The notes below the pieces were generated by a model, which worked only from the letters and a program-made list of their open reading frames with translations, ran no database searches and was not told the DNA's origin. A program made the position numbers and the translations under genes. This document shows, piece after piece, positions 9,309 to 19,812 of a stretch of DNA of 25,000 nucleotides (the first letter of the stretch is position 1; every line of letters begins with the position of its first letter). Origin of the DNA: Theodoxus fluviatilis (lineage: Eukaryota > Mollusca > Gastropoda > Cycloneritida > Neritidae); NCBI GenBank assembly GCA_034096865.1, contig JAWQFJ010009569.1, forward strand, positions 1 through 25,000, in the 5' to 3' direction.

Positions 9309-9801
9309 GTAAGCCATGAACATCATTAATTTATCAAAGCTGTATGTTGAATGCGTCAGTAGGTCGTGAAAGCTTCAACTTTTTACAAATCGAATGCAGG
9401 TCAAGGCAGATCTACGCTTCCAACAATATCATTCAATCTGCTCCACCCGCTTCGTTGCGTGTTCGCACATAAAACGCTGTATTTCGGGATACTAGAAAGC
9501 CCATCCCAAGAAAATGTAAGCCATGAACAGCATTAATTTATCAAAGCTGTATGTTGAATGCATCAGTAGGTCGGTAAAGCTTCAACTTTTTACAAATCGA
9601 ATGCTGGTCAATCATCTACACCGGCGAAGAATGTCGATCGCCTCCGCTCGCGTGTTCGCACAGAAAACGCTGTATATCGGGATACTAGAAACCCCATCTC
9701 AAGAAAATGTAAGCCATGAACAGCATTAATTTGTCAAAGCTGTATGTTGAATGCATCAGTAGGTCGGGAAAGTTCTGCATTTTGCAAATCCGACAGGCAG
9801 G
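9263..9801. repeat. Three tandem copies of a ~200-bp exon/donor unit
   Basis: Three diverged tandem units can be aligned on GTAAGCCATGAAC at 9309, 9516 and 9709 (spacings 207 and 193 bp). Each holds a version of the exon 3' end, the donor and about 90 bp of following intron-like sequence (TTATCAAAGCTGTATGTTGAATG and onward). In units 2 and 3 the second Tyr codon TAC is TAG and one extra base is present before the donor, so only unit 1 keeps an open frame. Confidence 0.85.
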
Positions 9802-10015
9802 TCACACGCATGTACGTCAAAGCGTCTCAGTTGTCATAGGCTCACCAAAGGGACGTAACTCTAAATTCTGACATTGCTTCACGTAAATGGACATCGATCC
9901 AGTTCGCGGTGTGGGTGTAATCGTTGCGTGTGGCTGTCAACCCGCTTTTTACACGCACGGTCAGCCGGATCGGGAGCAAAACCAGCTTGAAAAACGTAAC
10001 GTGTGTAGGCGCCTT

Positions 10016-11802
10016 GAACCCTTTCTCCGTGGAAAATTCGCCGTTGTCGAGTTCAGATCTCGCGCAATTTTACCGACCTTGGGAGTTTTCCTGTGACGTC
10101 CAGAGTGATGGACATCACCAGTCACAGCGTCCAGCGAAATACCTCCCACTTGACTCTTTAGAAAAGAGTGGCCTTCTTCACAATCGAATTGTTTGAAGTT
10201 CAACAAATACATATAGTTCTTTTTATTATCTAAACTCTTTGTGTGGATATCGACCTTTGAGGCTTGCTTGTTTTTCGGTCAGTCCGTCTTAAAACTTAAA
10301 ACATGGAATATTTGGTGGAAAGCTCCCAGAAATGTAGATATCATCCGGGTATCCAAAGGTACAGCGTTTCACGCTTGAAAACAGTGATTTCTCTGAAAGG
10401 ATTGTATCTTTTTTCTGGATGAGTTTGTGAGCATCGCTTGCTTTTCAATTCTTTATCATCTGAGATGTTGGAAGAAAAAGCAGACTATATGCGAGATGAT
10501 TATGCTGATGTTTGTGACAAAAGTGTTCAGTGAAATCGTCCGATTCTTCTATATTCGAAATATATCTCTGTTGCTTTATTCTTCCAAAGAAACTGAGAAA
10601 ATATGTGACAGTGGGTTACAATACTCCCAGAATAACAATGATATTACATATACACTATCTTTCGTGTCGGCCAACCGAATCACAAGTGTATTTAGTAACA
10701 TTCATCGCTACAGTGACATATAGTATACTCTTTATTTACCGTTTAGTTCTACGTACTTTCTTCGCATTGCAGGATAGATATCTGCCTTCAACCGTTGTCA
10801 CTTAGTCTGAAACTGTCTTGGCTGCATCACTGACTAGCTTGCGTACATAAATGCGGGTATAAACAGGTTGGTCCCATTTCACATCGACCTGGTAAAAATA
10901 CGGCGGTAGAACGACAGGAAAGATTATCCTGCATAGCTGCTTTTCAGCCGTGTTTAAGGCTTCAGTTTACTTTGCACTGTCTACTCATGTCATGATTACT
11001 GTAACACGATCATCTGCAGTCAAACAGCAAGGACAGTTACGTTGCCAGGACTGACTGTGTAGACAGAGGCGCTGCTTTGCTGATTTCCGCATGATCATGA
11101 TCTCTCCGTTCTTTGGCTTTGCAGCATATTTATCTCTATTCTCTTTCTATCTCCACCCCATGCCTTTTCCTGAGCTCCAAGGCGAGACTTTGCAGCAGTC
11201 CTTGCATCCTTCCTCCAATAAAGCGATCCCTCTCTACTCTCATCCACACCTCTCATTCCGCCCTCCTTCTCTCATATTCTCCATCTCTTCCTTGCAGCAT
11301 ATCGTTCACACCCTTGCTCCAGCATCTCCCTCTCTCTCCATCCAAGCTCATCACACTCTCGTGCCTCGCCCATCTTCCTCATATTCCCCATCACTCACTC
11401 CGCCTTGTAGTATCTCTCTCCTCCTTCCTTCACCCCCCCCTCTCCCCTCCCCCTCAATCTCGGTTCTGACATCTGACTTGGCCCGGGGTGGGAATCAATG
11501 GGGCTCCAGTACAAATTGATTTCGCCAGTGCTTGTCCGGAGCCAGGGCAACTGTCCTGGAAGGTAATTGGATCCAAACGACTCCGCGAGTTGCTTTGTGA
11601 TTCGCCATGGCGCAAATATTTACCAAACTGGCGAAAAGTAGCAGCAGCCCTCATTACCAGCACTTCCTGCCAGGTAATTTCGCCCCTCTCGGCCCTGAGA
11701 GTTCAACACAGGCCCAGGCCCTTCCCCGGGCAGCGGCGGGCCGGGAGGTTGAGGCATCATGGCGAAATGGTTTTCCCTGCTCTTGCTTGCAGCACGCCTG
11801 AG
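10016..11802. other. Unannotated 1.8-kb unique region
   Basis: The first ~900 bp is AT-rich and without features. From 11090 to 11460 it is pyrimidine-rich (C/T, on the plus strand) and gives spurious Ser/Pro/Leu-rich frames. The stretch 11460-11800 is GC-richer and unrepeated. It has open frames of 119 codons (plus) and 81 codons (minus) that overlap and resemble nothing known to me. Confidence 0.45.
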
Positions 11803-12718
11803 GGTGAGGGGTTGGGGTGTAGGGTTGGGCCTGGGGATGCACGATAACTGCTGTGATGACCGCAAAGGAGTATGAAATGGACTGATGAATTGGGGGGAGG
11901 GGGAGAGGGGGGAGGGGGAGAGGGGGGATGGTGGGTTGGGATGTAGGGTTAGGCCCGGGAATGCGCGATAACTGCTGTGATGACAGTAAAGGAGTATGAA
12001 ATGGAAGGGTGATGGGGTGGGTGGGTGTATGGATGGTGGGTTGGGGTGTAGGGTTGGGCCTGGGGATGCGCGATAACTGCTGTGATGACAGTACAGGAGT
12101 ATGAAATGGAAGTGTGATGGGGTGGGTGGGTGTATGAATGGTGGGTTGGGGTGTAGGGTTGGGCCCTATAACTGCTGTGATGACCGCAAAGGAGTATGAA
12201 ATGGACTGATGAATTGGGGGGAGGGGGAGAGGGGGGAGGGGGAGAGGGGGGATGGTGGGTTGGGATGTAGGGTTAGGCCCGGGAATGCGCGATAACTGCT
12301 GTGATGACAGTAAAGGAGTATGAAATGGAAGGGTGATGGGGTGGGTGGGTGTATGGATGGTGGGTTGGGGTGTAGGGTTGGGCCCGATAACTGCTGTGAT
12401 GACCGTACAGGAGTATGAAATGAAAGAGTGGAGTCAATGTTGTGGGGGATGAAGGGTTGGGGTGTTGGGTTGAGGCTGGGCATGCACGATGTCTGCTGTG
12501 ATGACTGTGAAGGAGTGTAAAATGGAGGGTTGGAGTTAGCGAGGCGAGGGTTTGGGAGGTTGGGGTGTAGGGTTGGGGCTGGAGGAAATTGAAGTGGAAG
12601 GGAGGGGAAGGGGTTGGGAGTAGGTTGGTGAGGAATTGTTGCGTAGGGTTGGGGTTGTGGTGACGACCGGGAAAGAGTGTGAAATGGAGGGGAAGGAGGT
12701 TGAGAGAAGAATGGTTTA
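11803..12718 (+). repeat. G-rich minisatellite with 324-bp higher-order repeat
   Basis: Monomers of about 95-124 bp carry the core GATAACTGCTGTGATGAC, then a GGAGTATGAAATGG block, then G-rich filler and GTAGGGTTGGG. Cores begin near 11843, 11967, 12072, 12167, 12291 and 12386, with more diverged copies near 12487 and beyond. The variant block ACTGATGAATTGGGGGGAGG occurs at 11881 and again at 12205, exactly 324 bp apart, so a three-monomer block was duplicated as a unit. The plus strand is rich in runs of three or more Gs. The 185-codon Pro-rich minus-strand frame is an artefact. Confidence 0.9.
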
Positions 12719-12727
12719 GGCACAGCT

Positions 12728-13645
<918 letters not shown>

Positions 13646-15245
13646 ATGATGGATGGTGTGGAGAAGTCACATGCATTAGAGTATCGGTATGCATACGATT
13701 GTGTTTATGTTATGGGATATCTCTGCTTATGTATAATGTCAACATACGAACACTTGTATACGAACAAGGTGGTATACCTTCAGACATTTCCTCGTTTTAT
13801 TAGAGGATCACCAGGAGTCGGGGACTTGTAAACCTGTCTCGTTTATAAATGCAGGACAACCAGAATTTGGGCAGATATTGCTCAGACGATGAATCGTACG
13901 CACTGAGGGCGAAAGGAATGATGGTGAGGATAAGGTGAGGAAGATGATCGACTGGAGCGGAAGGGAGGAAGGGGTGGCAGAAAGGGGGTGGGAGGATATG
14001 ATAGCTGGGACGTGACCGTGATGGACTGGGAGGGAAGGGGAGGGGCATTGAAGGCGACGGTTGAGCTGATGACCGTGACAACCTGAGAGGGAGAGGGGAA
14101 GGGGAGGGGTGGGTGGGAGGATAAGTAATGGTTGAGATATGAAAGGGGTTGGGGTGTTTGGGAAGGGAAGGCATGACCATGGCATAGAGATGGGGAGCGA
14201 GGTGTGGGGAAGGAAGTTGGGGGTGGGTGGGGGTAACGGGAAGTGTTCAGAGGTAGGGCAAGTCATACTGGAGAAGGAAGCGGTCAACTCGTGGCACTGA
14301 CGGGCGCCAATAGTGAAATGTACATGCATGCGGGGTTGGGGGACCGGGGTGGGGTAGCGGCAAAGACGCGGTGCGAGGGATGGGTAATATGGGGGAAGAG
14401 GTGGGGGTAGGTTGGAGGTGTCCACGTATTTGACCTCGCCCAACGAGTAAATGAGATGGCTGGTGAAGGGGAGAAAATACGAGAGTGGTGATAGCATGTT
14501 CTCCTTTGCCCTTCCCTTTCAACAATCAATCCACTCTTGCTCCTGCTTCGAAACAGACGGACGTGTCTCTTCTCTCATTTTCTGGTTGGAAACTGACTGT
14601 CGCTTGCGTCTGTCGAAAAGTGCCTGTGCCCTCCTGAGCGATTCTGGTTCCCTCCAAGTGAAAGGACGGAAAGTACATTGGATTGGTGGGGAAGTTTTTT
14701 TTGGGGGGGGATCCTATTACCGCCAGCTCTTGCACTGCAGGGCACGGCAATTTTTTGTCAGTCCCTTTTCGGTTGCATCCCACACCTTCTGCCTTTTTAG
14801 TTTGTACTTCTCTGCAATGAGTATCATAAGTGTAGATGCACCGTGTTAAACGAGCCTACCCACAAAAAAAATCACATCAGTTTGTTTCTATAATTGACGT
14901 GAAAGACGGCGACAGACTTTTTAAATTTTCGCGACTCGGTTAACAAGACTTGTTGAAGTTTTAAATAACTTTTCTTTCCCCTTCCTCCCCAATCTTGTTG
15001 TTGTTCGCATGAGACGCTTGTATGCCTTGACCGATTACCATTTTTTTTGTTCGTTCCCTCGTTTGTTCGTTTGTTCGGTCGACCACAAAAAATAGTAGAG
15101 TACTATTTGTCGCATTTATGTTCATATGTTTGTATGGATGTTTGTAAAATTATATGTATATGTGTGTATTATCATGTCTGCAGAGAGAGAAAGAGATTGC
15201 TTCTTGTGTGGTGAAAAGCGTCTAGACAACTACGTCACTGTTAGC

Positions 15246-15249
<4 letters not shown>
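13646..15249. other. Purine-rich degenerate region and unique sequence
   Basis: From about 13910 to 14440 the plus strand is strongly purine-rich (GGGAGGGAAGGGGAGGGG-type blocks) and contains phrases such as GATGACCGTGAC and GGTGGGTGGG that echo the minisatellite at 11803-12718. It may be a worn part of the same array. Long Pro/Ser-rich minus-strand frames here, up to 229 codons, are low-complexity artefacts. A T8G9 run lies at about 14696-14710. The remainder, 14450-15249, is unique, with a short TTCG/TTTG repeat near 15049-15078. Confidence 0.5.

Positions 15250-15309
<60 letters not shown>
15250..15309 (+). repeat. (GA)n microsatellite
   Basis: About 60 bp of pure GA. Confidence 0.95.
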
Positions 15310-15311
<2 letters not shown>

Positions 15312-15450
15312 AGACTTAGTTTAGGCCAGCGGCCCATTACAAGGGGATATATAAATACGTGTGTGTATATGGCTGGTCACAGCTTCAAGCTGAGCCCAAT
15401 TTCGCATTAAACAAAAGCAAATTCAATCCAATACAAACGATTTACGTCCC
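15310..15450 (-). mobile_element. Possible LINE 3'-end fragment next to GA tract
   Basis: The first ~40 bp after the GA tract (AGATCAGACTTAG then TTTAGGCCAGCGGCCCATTACA) align loosely with the sequence after the GA tract at 18175 (AGATTTCTTTATTGTGGCC then GACGACCCGTCATGACA). Both have a GC-rich GGCC..GCCC/GACCC hairpin-like core just inside the tail. This suggests a second, shorter and more diverged copy of the same LINE 3' end. The similarity is short and imperfect. Confidence 0.3.
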
Positions 15451-15806
15451 TAGGAGATTACAATAGTTTCTTATATTTTCAACGGTAAGATTTATTGGGG
15501 TATGAGGCACATCTTGATGGCTTTTGATGAACAGAGTCAGTTGGACACAGTAATAAGGGGAGGGATCTGTTTTCCTTAACAAAAAAATCAACATTTGCTG
15601 AACATAAAATAATGTATGGAGAAAGTAATGACTGCTTAGAATTGTAGCATCCACACACCATTTGACAAGACTTGGTAGCTGTAACTACCCATGTTAAGTA
15701 AATAACTCCCGAGAAATATCCACACCTTATATACAGCTTATGATTAACTGCAAAATCCTCTAGATCATAGGCATGAAATTGCTGCCAACATAATATACAC
15801 AGAATC
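15451..15806. other. Unannotated spacer
   Basis: About 350 bp of AT-rich unique sequence; no feature seen. Confidence 0.5.
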
Positions 15807-15822
15807 TGTGTATGTGTGCGTA

Positions 15823-15866
<44 letters not shown>

Positions 15867-15904
15867 TGCGTGTGTGTGTATGGGTGTGTGTGTGCGTGTG
15901 GGTG

Positions 15905-15975
<71 letters not shown>

Positions 15976-16018
15976 GGGTGGGTGAGAAGGTGGGTGGGTG
16001 GGTGGGAGGAAGAGAGGG
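15807..16018 (+). repeat. Compound (GT)n-(GA)n-(GGTG)n tract
   Basis: GT repeats (15807-15907) pass directly into GA repeats (15908-15972) and then into GGTGGGTG repeats (15973-16010). The compound order indicates adjoining slippage events. Confidence 0.95.
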
Positions 16019-16170
16019 TTTAGCTTATCAAAATTCTAATACAAGCATACATATATATTACACCCAGTCTTGTGAACACGGGATAATATCTCTAACATTC
16101 ACATCAAACAATCAAGGCATGATTTAGGGGTAGGATGGGAGTGGGCGTTTAGCAAACAAATGAGACGTGT

Positions 16171-16199
16171 AGAGGGAGAGAGAGATGGAGAGAGAGAGA

Positions 16200-16261
<62 letters not shown>

Positions 16262-16447
16262 GAATATATATATATATATATAAAGAGTGAGAGAGGAAGG
16301 AAGAAAGAGTGAGAGAGGAAGGAAGAAAGAGTGAGTGAGAGAGAGAGATAGAGAGAGAGACAGAGAGAGTGAGAGAAAGGAGAGAGAGAAAGGAGAGAGA
16401 GACAGACAGACAGACAGACAGAGCGAGCGAGAGAGAGGCAGAGAGAG

Positions 16448-16479
<32 letters not shown>

Positions 16480-16482
16480 TTA
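16171..16482 (+). repeat. GA-rich compound repeat with TA and GACA cores
   Basis: GA tract (16171-16252), a (TA)9-type tract (16264-16282), a GAGAGAGGAAGGAAGAAAGAGT unit present twice (about 16287-16330), then GA with a (GACA)5 core (16401-16421). The Arg/Glu-rich frames are artefacts. Confidence 0.95.
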
Positions 16483-16489
16483 GCAGTTA

Positions 16490-17112
16490 TAGTAGTGTGT
16501 GCATGTGTGAAGATCCTACTTCATTCAAGGATCACTGAAGAATGGACAAATTTGTCTTAAGCAAATATCTTCGTTAAATAAAGAATATTGAATTAAATAC
16601 CTTAGGACATTCTTCTTTGATTGATCATCTACTCGCCCAAAGTGCGTCATTGCCTACGGCTACGTCATACACACCTCAAAGGTCAAAGGTCGATACACAA
16701 AGTACTTTCCTGGCTCACGCCGAGGCACCCTCCGTGCAAGAGCGGGCCATTACCTGGGCTGTGTGAGGCAGCAGTTATGATCAAATGCTGACGCAGCATG
16801 CAGTCAATGGACGCTGCTCGGCCGGAGGGCCGCAGAGAGTAAAATTAGGCGAGCACACACAGAAAACAAGGTCTGGTCCACTCGGAATCGGAGTGACCTC
16901 CCCTTTTACAGACGCTGGTGGCCCGGTCAGACAGCGAGGATGTCAAGCTTGCATCCAAGGTTAAAGAGTGCATGTCCTGCTGATTGCTGTACAGAGCGCC
17001 GAAGCTGACAGCTTTTCATCTGTAGAAATGAACAGTTACGGACAGAACATTTCAAAAACTTTGAAAACAGCCTAATTGTCACACACATGCACACGCACGG
17101 CGCGTGCGCGCG
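16490..17112. other. Unique stretch between repeat blocks
   Basis: Mostly unique sequence. It contains AATAAAGAATATTGAATT (near 16577), which looks like the 3' tail of a retroelement but is too short to assign. It also has a DR1-like pair AGGTCA-A-AGGTCG (16680-16692) and a near-palindromic TGCTGACGCAGCA (16786-16798) close to the Maf/AP-1 MARE form. All three are weak. Confidence 0.4.
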
Positions 17113-18013
<901 letters not shown>

Positions 18014-18103
<90 letters not shown>

Positions 18104-18144
18104 GGGGAGGAAAGAGAGACAGGGAAAGAGAGACAGGGAGAGAC

Positions 18145-18175
<31 letters not shown>
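18014..18175 (+). repeat. (GA)n with (GACA)9 core, at LINE 3' end
   Basis: GA tract, then GACA units (18062-18100), then GA with GACAGG interruptions, ending at 18175 where the minus-strand LINE 3' end begins. Read on the minus strand it is a (TC)n tail immediately downstream of the LINE. Confidence 0.95.
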
Positions 18176-18178
<3 letters not shown>

Positions 18179-19397
18179 CTTTATTGTGGCCGACGACCCG
18201 TCATGACAATAAAACTTACATGTATGTACATACGTAGAACCAGAACATTTTATGTACAGATGTAAAATCAGTACAGTTGTGGAATAACACTTTGAAATAC
18301 AATAGAATCAAATGAATCTGTAATGATACACATGATAGCAGGTATGATGTTATATAATACATTAATCATAGTTACTATGCTCATCGCAACATTGCACAAT
18401 CATCGACAGTGTACTTGGTGCACAACAAGAACATTTGTTGTACCGACTTGTCAGCATGATAATAATATACATTCTATCTTGCATTTGTAACATTTTACAC
18501 ATACTTATCGTCAGGGTTAATAGCCCTCTCACGACGAAGTTTAAAAGCGTAAAATATATACATTGAAAGGTCTCGGGTTTTCCTTATTTCACCTCCGTTT
18601 ATCAGGTGTGCCATGTCCGCATATCTTGCTCGTTGCAGGTGCTTTGAAATATATTTTCTCTTAAATGGTCATATGTATGGCAGTAAATTAATAAATGACT
18701 TTCGTCCTCATACGCTCTACAATCTATCTGCATCATGTGCGGGATTACGTAAGTTTGTCCCCAGTGCAAACTTTCCTACACGAAAACGTACATATATATG
18801 CATCCCTAAATTTTAAATATTTATTTCATTCAGATAACTTTTGCACCGTAATGTTTGCTTAAAAGACCTGTAGAAAGCAAACCGGTCACTTTCATTCATT
18901 TTCATGTGCCATTCCTGTTGGGAGCAGTCACGGAGCCTCTGTCTCAGTGATCGTATGAAACTCTTCTCAGGTGTATGCTCACCATTTGTCCACACATAGG
19001 CAAATCCCAGTCTTGACAAATATCTTTCAACTGAATTAACCCAATTCAACTTTGCACACACGTTTTCTCTCAGTAGCATTAAGTAGGCCTGCTTTGGCAG
19101 TCTGTTTACCGACATCCTGCTCAACCGTAACCAGTACCTTACTGCCCGAACAGTAGTGGCGATGAACATATGATACCTACCCAACTCACCACTGAACATC
19201 ACATTTGGTGTTTTTATAGATACATTGAGAAAGCGCTTGCATGCAAACATGTGCACTCTCTATAATTTATCTTGCCTCCAATCCCCACAATTCTGATCCA
19301 TACAGTAAAGAAGGCTGTATTTAGCCAGCGTACATACGGCAAAAGACGGCTGTATTCCCAATAGGAAGTTGCCACATTGCCTTAATCAGCTGTACAG

Positions 19398-19400
<3 letters not shown>
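18176..19400 (-). pseudogene. Decayed LINE: RT C-terminal region and 3' UTR
   Basis: The minus-strand translation from about 19390 reads MWQLPIGNTAVFCRMYAG, a stop, IQPSLLYGSELWG, then an open 147-codon stretch (19256-18813) with FACKRFLNVSIKTPNVMFSG, ELGRYHMFI, RLSRMSVNRLPKQAYLMLL and WHMKMNESDRFAFYRSFKQ. This matches the well-known C-terminal portion of a mollusc/invertebrate LINE reverse transcriptase (P.LLYGSE.WG, ACK..LnV...TPN...GE.GR.P, .RLP..AY). After an in-frame TAA near 18814 it continues as RFRVGKFALGTNLRNP. Then, in another frame, it reads EDESHLLIYCHTYDHLRENI, which is the terminal EDE.HFL..C..Y..LR motif. Stops and a frameshift make it dead, and the catalytic RT motifs are not present. 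The clade is not certain. Confidence 0.85.
18180..18213 (-). other. Stem-loop at LINE 3' terminus
   Basis: TTTATTGT (18180-18187) and ACAATAAA (18206-18213) form an 8-bp stem with an 18-nt GC-rich loop, immediately inside the TC tail. Many LINEs use a 3' hairpin for recognition by their own reverse transcriptase. Here that role is inferred from position alone. Confidence 0.45.
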
Positions 19401-19481
<81 letters not shown>

Positions 19482-19491
19482 CGAGAGAGAG

Positions 19492-19546
<55 letters not shown>
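19401..19546 (+). repeat. (GA)n microsatellite
   Basis: GA tract with a few GCGA and GAAA interruptions, bordering the 5' side of the decayed LINE at 18176-19400. Confidence 0.95.
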
Positions 19547-19812
19547 ATCAGTGAAAGTGCGCCTCAAAGTAGTCAGAAGAACACACCCATTCCTTTTTCG
19601 AATTTCATTTCTCAGAAGAACTGACCTCTCCATTTCGTCGTCAACCTCCTTTTGTTTCTCCTTCAGGCTTTTACCATTTGCCCCCTAATTCACAGTGGAA
19701 ACAGTCATACATGGAACCCCTCACTTTCTTCTGGAGCTAAGGAATGCCCAGCTGAATCACGTTACAGCGGCTCAGTCATCATTAAGATATCGACTTGCGT
19801 GAGAACCTAACA
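19547..19812. other. Spacer between GA tract and CR1-like LINE
   Basis: About 270 bp of unique sequence, with no recognised feature, ending at the tail repeat of the LINE. Confidence 0.5.

Larger units (their letters stand above)
9049..10015. mobile_element. 967-bp inverted-repeat DNA transposon, Harbinger-like?
   Basis: The left end AAGGCGCCTACACACGT (9049-9065) is matched perfectly by the reverse complement of 9999-10015. After a variable stretch of about 15 bp, the similarity resumes with GTTTTGCT(G/C)CCGATCCGG on both sides, giving imperfect inverted repeats of about 50 bp. If the element starts at GGCGCC (9051), the flanks are TTAA (9047-9050) and TTGA (10014-10017), one transition apart. 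If it starts at AAGG, the flanking 9-mers acacccttt and gaacccttt agree at 7 of 9 positions. The interior holds twin palindromes, an exon-like ATG segment and a threefold repeat. There is no full transposase, so it is non-autonomous. The exon-like peptide resembles PIF/Harbinger transposase N-termini, but the flanks do not show the usual 3-bp TWA duplication, so the superfamily is open. Confidence 0.75.

Noticed and set aside
12166..12723. 185-codon Pro/Ser-rich minus-strand frame
   Set aside because: It follows the minisatellite monomers and would be a repeat artefact.
13808..14497. 229-codon minus-strand frame
   Set aside because: Low-complexity Pro/Ser/Leu-rich translation of a purine-rich region; other frames are open at the same time.
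16680..16692. DR1 nuclear-receptor site
   Set aside because: The second half-site has a mismatch and there is no supporting context.
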